From contig NZ_CP085876.1 in assembly GCF_013284245.2 (NCBI RefSeq), positions 2,101,501-2,165,500 of the forward strand: a stretch of DNA of 64,000 bases, written 5' to 3'. The stretch's first letter is position 1. Each line of letters starts with the position of its first letter. A model generated the notes under the pieces. That model had not been told where the DNA came from, did no database searches, and saw nothing but the letters and a program-made list of their open reading frames with translations. Origin of the DNA: Brevibacillus sp. DP1.3A (lineage in GTDB: Bacteria; Bacillota; Bacilli; Brevibacillales; Brevibacillaceae). Shown in pieces: positions 18,611 to 28,469 of the stretch. The translations under genes and the position numbers were made by a program.

Positions 18611-18934
18611 TCAAAAGTCAGGCAGACGATCCAAATTGTTTTCCTTGATGCCGTCTGGCTCACTCCGCAGAATGTCTCTTCCATATTTGTGAAACACGTC
18701 TACATGAGCCAGCTTGCCAGCCTTTGCATCGTTGAGTGCAGTGATATAATCGAGCTCACGGCCTGTGTCTGTTTTAAAGGCGATTAAGTCTCCATCGTCG
18801 TTTTTCCTGACGGCCACGATTTGTTCTTTTCCTGTATTCGTCAGTGGGCTGTTATCTCCATTTTCCTGGATCGCCTGTTGTTCTCCAGCATTTTTGTAGG
18901 CCTCATAAATTTGTTCAAAGCTCCGTTGATCCAT
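18611..18934 (-). CDS. DUF3892-family protein
   Basis: A 107-residue cytosolic protein. The DUF3892 core is evident: IVAVRKNDDGDLIAFKTDTG, RELDYITALNDAKAG and VDVFHKYGRDILRSEPDG. These small proteins are common in Bacillus relatives, some in spores; no function is established. A GAGGAGGG ribosome site precedes the start on the minus strand. It lies downstream of the DUF2785 gene with a 71-base gap and could be cotranscribed with it. Confidence 0.85.
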   Translation of the reverse strand: MDQRSFEQIYEAYKNAGEQQAIQENGDNSPLTNTGKEQIVAVRKNDDGDLIAFKTDTGRELDYITALNDAKAGKLAHVDVFHKYGRDILRSEPDGIKENNLDRLPDF

Positions 18935-19005
18935 GCATCATCCCTCCTCATCAGTAGGGTGCCTAAAATAGAGGAGAACATGCATTCGTTTTTTGCTTTC
19001 GGGGA

Positions 19006-19812
19006 CTATGCTCGCTGTGCACTTAGAGGAAGTAAGGTCGCTGCTATCCGCTTATATTTTTCCTGGTCGTGGATACGATAGTACAGGCTCCGCAAAAAGT
19101 TTTTCACATTGATTCGCCCCGTATACGCTTCGATTGAATAGCTACTATCCAAACGATTCCCAAAACTCCGAACCCATCCATCGATATCATCCAAGGAGAG
19201 TTCATCACGATTCCAGACAGAAAGAACAGCAGTCACCAAACGCTCATCTTCTTCGTACGCATAAACTGATTTCGCCCCTGTGATTGTTTCACGGATGACT
19301 CCGAGAATTTGCTTCAGGTCAGTCTGATCCAGTTCACTGCATTGGGCCAGGTCATCGAGAGCGTCAGCAGCATGAGCGGTAGCATGTGCCCAGCCCTTTT
19401 CTTCCACATAGCCTCGCAGGTCTGTTTCTTGCCGTATGTAAGCGAAAAGTTTGTCTTTCACGTAAAGGATCGCTTCTTTGGCCAGAAAAGGATGATTCCG
19501 ATGCAGGATCAGGATAAGGGGAAGCAATAAAACGGAAAAGGAGCGCGTGAATACCGAGTCAGTCCCACTTTCACCTATGCGATAAAATAAATGCTGGTCG
19601 TCGAGTGCAATCGCTAGCAGCTCTTGCAGCTGTTCAGGGGAGAGCACACCCTCCTCTATCCAATGAGAGAATGTAGAATAGATGAGCTCATCACGCAGTT
19701 GGGGATCGGGTGAACCGATGTGCGTAACCATTTCAAGCGCCAAATCAAAAGCATGTGGCGGCGCCAAAAAGCTATTCGCCCGAATCGCGGACAAGGTTTC
19801 TTTTAATGACAT
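19006..19812 (-). CDS. DUF2785-family protein
   Basis: A 268-residue, mostly helical protein matching DUF2785: LRDELIYSTFSHWIEEGVLS, RSFSVLLLPLILILHRNHPFL, GWAHATAHAADALDDLAQC and the acidic YEEDERLVTAVLSVWNRDEL. The repeated helix pairs suggest a HEAT-like array. The GWAHATAHAAD motif is the most conserved part of the family. No enzyme activity is known. AAAGGAG precedes ATG 19812 on the minus strand. Confidence 0.83.
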   Translation of the reverse strand: MSLKETLSAIRANSFLAPPHAFDLALEMVTHIGSPDPQLRDELIYSTFSHWIEEGVLSPEQLQELLAIALDDQHLFYRIGESGTDSVFTRSFSVLLLPLILILHRNHPFLAKEAILYVKDKLFAYIRQETDLRGYVEEKGWAHATAHAADALDDLAQCSELDQTDLKQILGVIRETITGAKSVYAYEEDERLVTAVLSVWNRDELSLDDIDGWVRSFGNRLDSSYSIEAYTGRINVKNFLRSLYYRIHDQEKYKRIAATLLPLSAQRA

Positions 19813-19872
19813 CTTCTCAGCTCCTTTATTTTCCTAATTTTACAACAATGATGGTGGCGACGGAATAAAAAG

Positions 19873-19917
19873 AGAAGAGGGCAGATTTGCCGATACCTGC
19901 CCTTTTTTTAAAAGCTG
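19873..19917. terminator. Hairpin after the phosphatase-like lipoprotein gene
   Basis: GGGCAGATTTGCCGATACCTGCCC folds with a GGGCAG/CTGCCC stem. On the minus strand, where the upstream gene is read, the tail is TCTTCTCTTTTT; the plus-strand tail is a cleaner seven T run. A bidirectional terminator is likely. Confidence 0.6.
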
Positions 19918-19923
19918 ATTATC

Positions 19924-21516
19924 TCATTTGGTTGTCAGGTGCAGCAGCCAGTCTTTCAAGTCAACGATACGCAAAGTTTTGGGCCCCGTAGTGGTCCCGG
20001 TTACTAGCAGGGGAACAAGTGAGTCCAACTCGTGTAAGGAACCGTGTGCCGCTCCCCCAATATGAGTGGGAGAGCTTTCGGTAATGAGCTCATGCCCAGG
20101 CTGAACAGTAACGACCACATATCTGCCTTCATGCGAATTCATCGCACCGTAGAGCCTCGCCAAAACGTCCGGATATTTCCCATACGTGATCCGGTTCTTG
20201 TTCATGGTCATATCGAGCAGACTGGGATCACCGCTGAAGGTCCATTTTTGACCATATGGATCGGTAAAGGGACCGTTTGGTTGATAGGTAAACTTTCGGT
20301 TGATCTTGCCTGCTGTAACGACAATCTTTTTGTTTTCCTTCCTTGCAATGATGTCCAGCTTCGGTTCACGCTGCAAACGACTTGCGATATCGGATAACGG
20401 AATACGCGAGTCCAGGGCATAAATATAGGCCATCCGTTCGTTGGTCGAAATCACGATTTGGTTAGTAGGGGTCACAGGCTGACTGATTTTGGCTATTTGA
20501 TAGTCGGTCAATAAGCTACGTAAGTCAATGGTAGCGGCCTTCCGATCATCCAGAACAGGGCTCTGGGCACTGTCCCCCATGACGATCCACCGCGCTTCTT
20601 TGATTGCCTTGTCCCACGAACCAAAAGTATCAAGCACGGTTTGCAGTGCTTTATCCGCTTTTTCAATCCCTTCAATGGTAGCTGCTCCCTTCCTGTGTAC
20701 CTCCATGTCGTTTTCTGGAAAGTATGTGATGGTAAGAGGGGGGAGCTTCTTGTTGGTGATGAGATAATTGATCTCCTGTGCGGAAAACTCATCATTCATC
20801 CCGTATTTTCGCCACATGCGCTTTTCACTTTTTTGATTCGGATCAAGCTGGGCAAATGCTGCATACGACAGTAGTTTTGGTCCGGTTACATTCAGTTCAC
20901 CTGGTAAACGCGTACTGAATTCAACGAGACGGGGAATCTGCAAGGTGTGCGCTGTTTTGCCTCGCCAAATAATACCATTGATCGAAGCCGAATCCTTGCC
21001 TTTTTCCGCCAGTTCTTCATGGATGGTTTTCGTATGCGGATTGAGCTGGACCAGGTTCAATTGATGAAGGATATCTAGCAGCACTTGTGGCTGATCGATC
21101 TTCAGACCTTCTTTGGGACCATACCCGTAATAAATCATCCGCTTTTCCTTGTTGCTGAACCAGGATAATCCCGGTACATGATGCTGATTGGCATACGTAC
21201 CTGTAAGGAGGGTGCTGTCGATAGTTACCGACATGGTGGGAAAGGAGCTAACAACTTGCGGATAATAGCGCCCGTTTGCAAGCAAATAACCTAAAGCAGG
21301 AGCGCGGCCTTGGCGGATCGCTTCTTGAAGTGGTTTGTCCATTAACGAATCAATAAGAATGAGCAGGACAGGCTTTTGCGATTCATTTCTCTCAGCTGAG
21401 GGTTGAGTCTTAAGGCTATGCTGACGGATTTGGGAAGCTGAGTCTGGCTTGCAGCTGATTACAGTCAGACTCAGCGTCAACAGGAGAAGGATGGCGTATG
21501 TGAATCGCGACTTCAT
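19924..21516 (-). CDS. Alkaline-phosphatase-superfamily lipoprotein (type I phosphodiesterase/pyrophosphatase-like)
   Basis: A 530-residue exported protein. The start MKSRFTYAILLLLTLSLTV leads to a VISC lipobox, so it should be a lipoprotein anchored at the outer face of the membrane. The alkaline phosphatase core is visible: KPVLLILIDSLMD gives the first metal Asp, FPTMSVTIDSTLLTG the nucleophile region with Thr, ITYFPENDMEVHRKG further ligands and RWIVMGDSAQSPV a late metal Asp. The substrate could be a phosphodiester, nucleotide or lipid head group and cannot be read from sequence. It is followed downstream by the hairpin at 19873-19917. Confidence 0.82.
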   Translation of the reverse strand: MKSRFTYAILLLLTLSLTVISCKPDSASQIRQHSLKTQPSAERNESQKPVLLILIDSLMDKPLQEAIRQGRAPALGYLLANGRYYPQVVSSFPTMSVTIDSTLLTGTYANQHHVPGLSWFSNKEKRMIYYGYGPKEGLKIDQPQVLLDILHQLNLVQLNPHTKTIHEELAEKGKDSASINGIIWRGKTAHTLQIPRLVEFSTRLPGELNVTGPKLLSYAAFAQLDPNQKSEKRMWRKYGMNDEFSAQEINYLITNKKLPPLTITYFPENDMEVHRKGAATIEGIEKADKALQTVLDTFGSWDKAIKEARWIVMGDSAQSPVLDDRKAATIDLRSLLTDYQIAKISQPVTPTNQIVISTNERMAYIYALDSRIPLSDIASRLQREPKLDIIARKENKKIVVTAGKINRKFTYQPNGPFTDPYGQKWTFSGDPSLLDMTMNKNRITYGKYPDVLARLYGAMNSHEGRYVVVTVQPGHELITESSPTHIGGAAHGSLHELDSLVPLLVTGTTTGPKTLRIVDLKDWLLHLTTK

Positions 21517-21596
21517 GTTTCCATTCCTTTTTTGCGAATTTGGTTTTCCCTATTTTTTGTTTTCGCAAAAAAAATTATTCTCCAAGCCTGCCTCAT

Positions 21597-22778
21597 TTAA
21601 CCTTCCGGCAACAGATGAGAGATCTCTACAACCACCCCTTTTTCCAAAAACAAACGAGGGATGCGATTACTGAGGGTGGCAACGACTTCATAGTTGATCG
21701 TCCCGAGCATTTCGGCAATCTCATCGACAGTAATCTCACGGTTTCCTTGCTTGCCGTAAATCACGACCTCATCGCCTTGCTTTCCACTGCCTTCTCCCAA
21801 GCTGACCATCATCTGATCCATTGTCACTCGCCCTGCGATCGGCAACCGTCTGCCTCGATACAGAACAAATCCCCGGTTAGAGAGTGCGCGTGAATAACCG
21901 TCTGCATAACCGATTGGAATCGTCCCGATGACCTCTCCGCGCTTTGCTATGTATGTTGCACCGTAACTGATGGTATACGGTGGCGTCAGCATTGTCTTTA
22001 CATAGGAGAAGCGCGATTTCAAGCTGAGCGCCGGAACGAGCTTGACGCGATGGAGCTGTCGGATATAAGCGGATGGATACAGCCCATACATGCCGATTCC
22101 GAGGCGGATCATATCGGCGCTGTATGCGGGAAAAGCAATGGTAGCAGCGGTGTTGCACATGTGTACGGTCGGAAGCTCGAAGCCTTTTTCCTTCAGAAAA
22201 CGAAGAAATTGAACAAACAACTCGTGTTGAGCTTTGGTCAATGTGTGATCAGGTTCATCCGCAGTGGAAAAATGAGTGAAGATTCCGGTCCATGCAAGGG
22301 AAGAGCTGGACGTTAATGCTTTCACAACTGAAAGCAACTCAGATTTTGTCCGTACGCCTAAACGTCCCATACCAGTATCGATGTTGATATGGATGTTCAG
22401 ACGATTGGAGAAAGCTGTTGATTTGACAATTTTATCGGCTTTTTTGATCCAATCAGTCTGGAAGGCAGACAGCTCAATATTCCAGGCAACCGCTTCTTTG
22501 ACACGTGAAAGAGGAGTGAATCCCAGCACGAGTATAGGGGCTACAATTCCCGCCTTTCGTAAGACGATACCTTCTTCCAAAATGGCGACAGCGAGGGAAG
22601 TAGCGCCGTACTCGAGGGCATGGCGGGCTACTCCAACAGAACCATGGCCATAGGCATTCGCTTTTACAACCGCCATGATTTTCGTCCGTTTAGGAATATG
22701 TCGGCGTATCGCCCGAATGTTTTTCTTGATGGCATCGAGATTTACCTCAATCCAGGTTTCGCGAAAAAACTGTTTCAT
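21597..22778 (-). CDS. alr: Alanine racemase
   Basis: A 393-residue PLP enzyme making D-alanine for peptidoglycan. The PLP lysine lies in MAVVKANAYGHG near residue 40, and the barrel shows NIHINIDTGMGRLGV, HMCNTAATIAFP and the RLGIGMYGLYPS motif. The second catalytic Tyr region ISYGATYIAKRGEVIGTIPIGYADGY and the C-terminal RVTMDQMMV are present. Start 22778 is supported by GGGAGGG on the minus strand; a 65-residue upstream extension has no ribosome site. The gap from aconitase holds that gene's terminator, so alr should have its own promoter. Confidence 0.96.
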   Translation of the reverse strand: MKQFFRETWIEVNLDAIKKNIRAIRRHIPKRTKIMAVVKANAYGHGSVGVARHALEYGATSLAVAILEEGIVLRKAGIVAPILVLGFTPLSRVKEAVAWNIELSAFQTDWIKKADKIVKSTAFSNRLNIHINIDTGMGRLGVRTKSELLSVVKALTSSSSLAWTGIFTHFSTADEPDHTLTKAQHELFVQFLRFLKEKGFELPTVHMCNTAATIAFPAYSADMIRLGIGMYGLYPSAYIRQLHRVKLVPALSLKSRFSYVKTMLTPPYTISYGATYIAKRGEVIGTIPIGYADGYSRALSNRGFVLYRGRRLPIAGRVTMDQMMVSLGEGSGKQGDEVVIYGKQGNREITVDEIAEMLGTINYEVVATLSNRIPRLFLEKGVVVEISHLLPEG

Positions 22779-22928
22779 CACGAATCCCTCCCTTTTTCTG
22801 GGAAACACTTCCCTCTTCCATGCGTATTCACCACATCTTCCACTTAAGCGTGGCCTATCAGGAAGAGGAAACAAAAAGCAGTCAATCGGTAACCTGCAAA
22901 CGACAGCCATGCGTCTGGCTGGAAACGT

Positions 22929-22971
22929 AAAAAGAGCAGACTGCCGAGATAACTCGGAGTCTGCTCTTTTC
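22929..22971 (-). terminator. Terminator of the aconitase gene
   Basis: AAAAGAGCAGACT pairs with AGTCTGCTCTTTT, and an inner CCGAG/CTCGG hairpin extends the stem. It lies 43-85 bases after the stop codon in the direction of transcription. Confidence 0.88.
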
Positions 22972-23013
22972 ATTGGGTGGGTGCTGATACGAACTTATTT
23001 TTTATTCGTTTGC

Positions 23014-25743
23014 TTACGCAGTTACTGGTTTACCTTCATCCAGCAATTGACGCAGAACCGTTTGCAGGATACCACCATTGCGGTAGTAGTCTACGTCTAC
23101 CATGGAATCGAGGCGCACAATTACTTCGAATTCCAAAGTGCTGCCGTCTTTTTTCGTTGCTTCTACTTTTACGCGTTGGCCAGGTTGAACATCATCGGAG
23201 AGGCCCACAATGTTGAAGGACTCAGTACCGTCGATGCCAAGGGACTTCCAGCTTTGGTCACCAGCGAATTGCAGAGGCAGAACGCCCATACCAACCAGGT
23301 TAGCACGGTGGATACGCTCGAAGCTCTCAGCGATAACCGCTTTGATACCCAAGAGGAATGTACCTTTTGCTGCCCAGTCACGGGAAGAACCAGTACCGTA
23401 CTCTTTACCAGCCAGTACAACGAGTGGAGTACCGTCTGCTTGATACTTCATAGAAGCATCGTAGATGGACATTACTTCGTCAGTTGGCAAGTATTTGGTT
23501 ACGCCGCCCTCAGTTCCAGGAGCTACTTGGTTGCGGATACGGATGTTTGCAAATGTACCGCGCATCATTACATCGTGGCTACCACGACGAGCACCGTAGG
23601 AGTTGAAGTCTTTGCGCTCTACGCCGTTTGCTTGCAGATACAGACCTGCTGGGCTAGTTGGCGAGATGTTACCAGCTGGGGAGATATGGTCAGTCGTCAC
23701 AGAATCACCGAAGAGTGCGATGGTGTTCGCTGCTTTGATGTCTGCGATTTTAGCGATTTCTCCAGCTAGGTTTTGGAAGAATGGCGGCTCTTGGATGTAC
23801 GTGGATTTTTCATCCCACTCATACAGGTCGCCAGTTGGAACGTCGATTTTGTTCCAAGCTTCGTTTTGCGTGAACACTTGGCCGTACTCAGCGCGGAACA
23901 GAGCAGGATTCATAGCTTTGTCCATTGCAGCTGCGATCTCTTGTGGAGATGGCCAGATGTCTTTCAAGAATACAGGTTGACCGTCATTGCCAGTACCGAT
24001 TGGCTCTGTAGTCAGGTCGATATCTACAGTACCTGCCAGTGCATAGGCGATAACCAATGGAGGAGAAGCGAGGTAGTTCGCTTTTACCTGTGCATGGATA
24101 CGGCCTTCGAAGTTACGGTTACCGGAGAGTACCGCTGCAACTGTCAGATCTTCGTCTGCGATAGCTTTGCTGGTTTCCTCTGGCAATGGGCCGGAGTTAC
24201 CGATGCAAGTGGTGCAACCATAACCTACTACGTTGAATCCGATAGCATCCAAGGAGTCGATCAGACCAGCGTCAGTCAGGTATTGTGTAACTACGCGGGA
24301 ACCTGGAGCCAGGGAGCTTTTTACGAAAGCAGGCTTTTTCAGGCCTTTTTCCACTGCTTTTTTCGCCAGGATACCTGCACCCAGCATTACGCTAGGATTT
24401 GATGTATTGGTACAGGAAGTGATCGCTGCGATTACAACCGAACCAGTTTTCAGCGTAGCTTTTTCACCGTTTGCATAAGCAACTGGTGCGCTAGCTGCGA
24501 TTTTCTCTTCGGAGAGACCAAATCCGCCTTTGTCGATCGGCGTCACGAGGCTGTTATTGAAGGATTCCTTCATAGCAGTCAGTTCTACGCGGTCTTGAGG
24601 ACGTTTTGGACCAGCCAAGCTAGGTACGACAGTGGACAGATCCAGTTCCAATGTTTCGGAGAATACTGGGTCAACAGTCTCGTCAGTACGGAAGAGGCCT
24701 TGTGCTTTGGTGTAAGTTTCAACCAAAGAGATGAGGTCTTCTTCACGACCAGTTTGACGCATGTAGTTGATTGTTTCAGCATCTACTGGGAAGAAGCCCA
24801 TTGTAGCGCCGTACTCAGGTGCCATGTTTGCTACGGTAGCGCGGTCAGCCAGCGAGATGTTGGACAGGCCTGGTCCGTAGAACTCCACGAATTTACCTAC
24901 AACGCCTTTTTTACGCAGCATTTGCGTAACAGTCAGAGCGAGGTCGGTTGCAGTTGCACCAGCATTCAGTGTGCCAGTCAGTTTGAAACCAACTACTTCT
25001 GGAGTTACGAAATACAGAGGTTGGCCGAGCATTCCTGCTTCTGCCTCGATACCACCAACACCCCATCCAAGAACACCAAGACCGTTGATCATAGTGGTGT
25101 GGGAGTCAGTACCTACGAGAGAGTCAGGGAAAGCAACCAATTCGCCATCTACTTCACGAGTAGCGATTACAGTTGCGAGGTACTCCAAGTTTACTTGGTG
25201 AACGATACCAGTAGCTGGAGGAACCGCACGGAAGTTGTCAAACGCAGTTTGTGCCCAACGCAGGAAGCGGTAGCGCTCTTGGTTGCGTTCGAATTCCAAT
25301 TTCATGTTGTTGTCCAGAGCGGACGCGTTACCGAAATCGTCAACCATGACGGAGTGGTCGATAACGAGGTCAACTGGAACCAATGGGTTGATTCGTTTTG
25401 GATCTCCACCAGCGCGCTTCATCGCGATGCGCATCGCTGCCAAGTCAACTACAGCCGGTACACCGGTGAAGTCTTGCAGAACGATACGAGCTGGCATGAG
25501 AGGTACTTCTTGGTTTTCGTCGCGGCCTTTTGTCCAGGTCGCCAATTGTTGTACGTGTTCTTTAGTGATCGCGCGGCCGTCGAACTGACGGACAGCAGCC
25601 TCGAGCAGAACTTTAATGGAGAACGGCAGTTTGGAAACATCGCCCAATCCTTGTTCTTCCAACCCTTGCAGGCGATAGTAAGCAAAAGACTTGTCGCCTA
25701 CTTGCAGGGAAGACTTTACTTTGTAAGCATCTTTGTTAGCCAA
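23014..25743 (-). CDS. acnA: Aconitate hydratase A
   Basis: A 909-residue monomeric aconitase (citB type) converting citrate to isocitrate in the citric acid cycle; such enzymes can moonlight as RNA-binding iron sensors. The three [4Fe-4S] cysteines are in [14 protein letters not shown] and [13 protein letters not shown]. The substrate loops [21 protein letters not shown] and the swivel-domain [13 protein letters not shown] are intact. The start is probably TTG 25743, 9 bases after GGGAGG, giving [15 protein letters not shown] 25752 is too close to that site. A 17-bp palindrome identical to the one before the IclR gene lies 31-47 bases upstream of the start codon. Confidence 0.96.
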   Translation of the reverse strand: MANKDAYKVKSSLQVGDKSFAYYRLQGLEEQGLGDVSKLPFSIKVLLEAAVRQFDGRAITKEHVQQLATWTKGRDENQEVPLMPARIVLQDFTGVPAVVDLAAMRIAMKRAGGDPKRINPLVPVDLVIDHSVMVDDFGNASALDNNMKLEFERNQERYRFLRWAQTAFDNFRAVPPATGIVHQVNLEYLATVIATREVDGELVAFPDSLVGTDSHTTMINGLGVLGWGVGGIEAEAGMLGQPLYFVTPEVVGFKLTGTLNAGATATDLALTVTQMLRKKGVVGKFVEFYGPGLSNISLADRATVANMAPEYGATMGFFPVDAETINYMRQTGREEDLISLVETYTKAQGLFRTDETVDPVFSETLELDLSTVVPSLAGPKRPQDRVELTAMKESFNNSLVTPIDKGGFGLSEEKIAASAPVAYANGEKATLKTGSVVIAAITSCTNTSNPSVMLGAGILAKKAVEKGLKKPAFVKSSLAPGSRVVTQYLTDAGLIDSLDAIGFNVVGYGCTTCIGNSGPLPEETSKAIADEDLTVAAVLSGNRNFEGRIHAQVKANYLASPPLVIAYALAGTVDIDLTTEPIGTGNDGQPVFLKDIWPSPQEIAAAMDKAMNPALFRAEYGQVFTQNEAWNKIDVPTGDLYEWDEKSTYIQEPPFFQNLAGEIAKIADIKAANTIALFGDSVTTDHISPAGNISPTSPAGLYLQANGVERKDFNSYGARRGSHDVMMRGTFANIRIRNQVAPGTEGGVTKYLPTDEVMSIYDASMKYQADGTPLVVLAGKEYGTGSSRDWAAKGTFLLGIKAVIAESFERIHRANLVGMGVLPLQFAGDQSWKSLGIDGTESFNIVGLSDDVQPGQRVKVEATKKDGSTLEFEVIVRLDSMVDVDYYRNGGILQTVLRQLLDEGKPVTA

Positions 25744-25773
25744 TGTATACAACCTCCCTAGTAATAACTTGGA

Positions 25774-25790
25774 GTTTCATCTGATGAAAC
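25774..25790. promoter_or_regulatory. Palindromic operator in the aconitase leader, shared with the IclR gene
   Basis: GTTTCATCTGATGAAAC is a perfect 8-bp inverted repeat with one central base. Read on the minus strand it is identical to the inner 17 bases of the operator at 12646-12664. It lies about 20-37 bases after the predicted transcription start of acnA, much like its position in the IclR gene. An IclR-type repressor binding both sites is the simplest reading. Confidence 0.65.
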
Positions 25791-25817
25791 CTTGTTTCGT
25801 TTCTTCATTACGAACCT

Positions 25818-25846
25818 ATTATATACGATTTGTTTCCCGGCTTCTA
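25818..25846 (-). promoter_or_regulatory. Probable aconitase promoter
   Basis: On the minus strand TATAAT (25818-25823) is a perfect -10 box. The -35 position at 25841-25846 reads TAGAAG, a poor match, which would fit a promoter needing an activator. Confidence 0.45.
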
Positions 25847-26033
25847 CCCCAAATTCATCATTTATATACAAAAATCATAGGTAAAGAAAATTGGATCACG
25901 AACGTCTTCTTATTATAAAGAAGAAAATTGCACGCACTTCAATTATTATCCCGTTTATATTTCGTTTACATTCATGCAGTATCTTATCTCTTGCAAGTGA
26001 AAATGAGTGGAGGAAAAAGGGGAGAAATGACGA

Positions 26034-27791
26034 ATGGAACAGACCAATAGCGTAGCGAAATGGGGAAACTGGCGACCTTTCTTTCGATTAATAAGGGAAA
26101 CAAAACCATCCAAGCTAAAAATCGGTGTCGCGTTGTTCATGAGCATCGCCACCACACTGGTTAGTTTAGTAATTCCGTTGTTTACGAAGGATTTGGTGGA
26201 CAGCTTTTCCCTATCTACGATCACAACACCACAAATCATTTTATTGATCGTTGCCTTTATCGTACAAGCCATTGTGGGAGGGTTGTCCATCTACTTATTA
26301 AATCATGTCGGCGAGAGTGTGGTGGCCTCACTCCGTGAACGACTCTGGAAAAAGCTGCTCGTCCTGCCGATCTCTTATTATGATAACAACCGGACGGGTG
26401 AGACGATCAGTCGAATGACCAACGATACAGGTGTCGTGAAAAGCCTGATTAGTGATCAACTGTCCAGCTTTTTCACAGGATTAATCACAATTGTTGGTTC
26501 TGTCGTGACTTTGCTATACCTCGATTGGCAAATGACGTTAACAATGCTCGTTGCTGTACCGCTGTGCATCGGGATTCTCATTCCGCTAGGCAGTCAGATG
26601 TACAAAATTTCGAAAGGACTGCAAGATGAGACCGCCAGCTTTACGACGATTATGAATCAAGTGCTCCAAGAGATGCGGCTCGTCAAATCTTCCAATGCCG
26701 AAACACACGAACTGGGGATGGGAACAAAGGCAATCGGGAATTTGTTCCGATTCGGGCTAAAAGAAGGAAGAGTCCAAGCCGTCATTGGACCGTTAATGTC
26801 CTTTATCCTGATGGTGCTGCTTGTTGTTGTGATCGGCTATGGTGGCATGCGGGTGTCCACGGGAGTATTGACAGCTGGTGAGCTAGTCGCGTTTATTTTG
26901 TATCTGGTGCAAATCGTCATACCACTGGGGCAATTCACACAGTTTTTCACCTCCTTGCAAAAAGCCATGGGGGCAACAGAAAGAATCATTACGACTCTGG
27001 ACGCCGAAGAAGAAGATCTTTTGACAGGACAAACGCTTGAAAACGCTGGCCTGCCCATTCATTTGAACCATGTGAGCTTTGCATATGAGAACGGGGAAAC
27101 GATTCTCGATGATGTCACCTTTACGATTGGGGCCGGAAAAGTAAATGCGATTGTCGGACCAAGCGGTAGCGGCAAGACGACGTTGTTTTCCCTGGTTGAA
27201 AGGTATTACCAGCCACTGAGTGGAGAAATCAGGCTGGGCAATGATCCCATCACGGATTTTTCGTTGAAGTCATGGAGAAGTCAAATCGGCTACGTGTCCC
27301 AGGAAAGTCCATTGATCGCCGGAACCATCCGAGAAAATATTTGCTACGGGATTTCACGGGCGATTAGCGAGGAGGAACTGAAGGAGGCAGCAAAGATGGC
27401 CTATGCGGATCAATTTATTGAAGAATTGCCGAATGGCTATGAGACAGAAGTAGGGGAGCGAGGCATGAAGCTATCGGGCGGTCAGCGCCAACGAATTGGG
27501 ATTGCCCGTGCACTGCTTCGGGACCCGCAAATCTTGATGCTCGATGAAGCGACCTCTAGCTTGGACAGCAATTCCGAGATGATCGTCCAGAAGGCGTTGC
27601 AAAATTTGATGAAGGGACGTACCACCCTCGTGATCGCCCATCGCTTATCGACTGTAGTGGAAGCAGATCAAATCGTCTTTTTGGAAAAGGGAAAAATCAC
27701 AGGTATGGGTACACATGAAGAGCTTTTTCAAACCCATGAGATGTACCGCGAATTGGCTAGTCAGCAATTGCTCGTAAAAGAGAGGGTGTAG
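26034..27791 (+). CDS. ABC multidrug exporter half-transporter (BmrA-like)
   Basis: A 585-residue fused exporter, with an N-terminal six-helix membrane domain (about residues 20-320) and a C-terminal ATPase. Walker A GPSGSGKTT, the Q-loop YVSQESPLIAGT, signature LSGGQRQRIGIARALLRDPQ, Walker B ILMLDEATSSLD and the switch His in LVIAHRLSTV are all present. Length and order match Bacillus BmrA, which acts as a homodimer expelling drugs. It is the first gene of a three-gene unit with a response regulator (3-base gap) and a histidine kinase, so the exporter is probably induced by, or part of, an envelope-stress sensor. Confidence 0.92.
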   Translation: MEQTNSVAKWGNWRPFFRLIRETKPSKLKIGVALFMSIATTLVSLVIPLFTKDLVDSFSLSTITTPQIILLIVAFIVQAIVGGLSIYLLNHVGESVVASLRERLWKKLLVLPISYYDNNRTGETISRMTNDTGVVKSLISDQLSSFFTGLITIVGSVVTLLYLDWQMTLTMLVAVPLCIGILIPLGSQMYKISKGLQDETASFTTIMNQVLQEMRLVKSSNAETHELGMGTKAIGNLFRFGLKEGRVQAVIGPLMSFILMVLLVVVIGYGGMRVSTGVLTAGELVAFILYLVQIVIPLGQFTQFFTSLQKAMGATERIITTLDAEEEDLLTGQTLENAGLPIHLNHVSFAYENGETILDDVTFTIGAGKVNAIVGPSGSGKTTLFSLVERYYQPLSGEIRLGNDPITDFSLKSWRSQIGYVSQESPLIAGTIRENICYGISRAISEEELKEAAKMAYADQFIEELPNGYETEVGERGMKLSGGQRQRIGIARALLRDPQILMLDEATSSLDSNSEMIVQKALQNLMKGRTTLVIAHRLSTVVEADQIVFLEKGKITGMGTHEELFQTHEMYRELASQQLLVKERV

Positions 27792-27794
27792 AAC

Positions 27795-28469
27795 GTGACC
27801 ACGATTATGGTAGTCGACGACGATCCGCATATTCGCGAGCTCGTCAGCGTCTTCTTGCGCAATGAAGGCTTTACGATAGTGGAAGCGGCAGACGGACAGG
27901 AGGCACTGGACAAACTGGAATCGGTTCAGGCACAACTGGTGATTCTTGACATCATGATGCCGAACATGGATGGCTGGGAGTTGTGTCGAAAGCTTCGCAA
28001 GCATTATGATTTTCCCTTGCTCATGCTGACTGCGAAGGGAGAGACATCGCAAAAAATCAAAGGCTTTGAGCTAGGGACAGACGATTATTTGGTGAAGCCG
28101 TTTGATCCGCAGGAGCTGGTCGTCCGGGTAAAAGCGCTGCTCAAGCGTTACCGGATTGCCGCTTCGCATCAGGTTCAAGCAGGGAAACTGCTGCTTGATC
28201 GTAAAACGTTTGCAGTAGCCAGTGGCACGAAAACATGGACCATTCCACTAAAGGAGTTCGAGCTGCTGTTCAAACTGGCCAGCAATCCCGGGCAGACCAT
28301 TTCCCGCGAGCAGCTGATCGAACAAATATGGGGCTATGATTTTGAAGGAAATGAGCGTACGGTAGACGTGCATATCAACCGCTTGAGGGAGCGTTTTCCA
28401 GAAGCGATGTACGGCTTTTTGATCCGAACAGTCCGGGGACTTGGTTATCGTTTGGAGATCGTCGTATGA
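27795..28469 (+). CDS. OmpR-family response regulator
   Basis: A 224-residue two-component regulator. The receiver domain (1-118) has the acidic pocket DDDPHIREL, the phosphoacceptor Asp in LVILDIMMPNMDGW, the conserved LLMLTAKGE and Lys in DYLVKPFDPQEL. The C-terminal winged helix (about 130-222) shows IPLKEFELLFKLASNPGQTISREQLIEQIWG and NERTVDVHINRLRERF. The GTG start follows the exporter by 3 bases, and the 3' end overlaps the kinase gene by 4 bases (ATGA), indicating coupled translation. Confidence 0.95.
   Translation: MTTIMVVDDDPHIRELVSVFLRNEGFTIVEAADGQEALDKLESVQAQLVILDIMMPNMDGWELCRKLRKHYDFPLLMLTAKGETSQKIKGFELGTDDYLVKPFDPQELVVRVKALLKRYRIAASHQVQAGKLLLDRKTFAVASGTKTWTIPLKEFELLFKLASNPGQTISREQLIEQIWGYDFEGNERTVDVHINRLRERFPEAMYGFLIRTVRGLGYRLEIVV

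Noticed and set aside
22771..22780. Third copy of the IclR/aconitase palindrome at the alr start
   Set aside because: Only the left half GTTTCATCA is present; the right arm is absent.
24595..25761. 388-codon plus-strand open frame opposite aconitase
   Set aside because: Composition is odd (rich in Cys, Ser, Thr, His), it has no domain or ribosome site, and aconitase on the other strand is certain. The same applies to the frames at 22675-23769 and 23773-24402.
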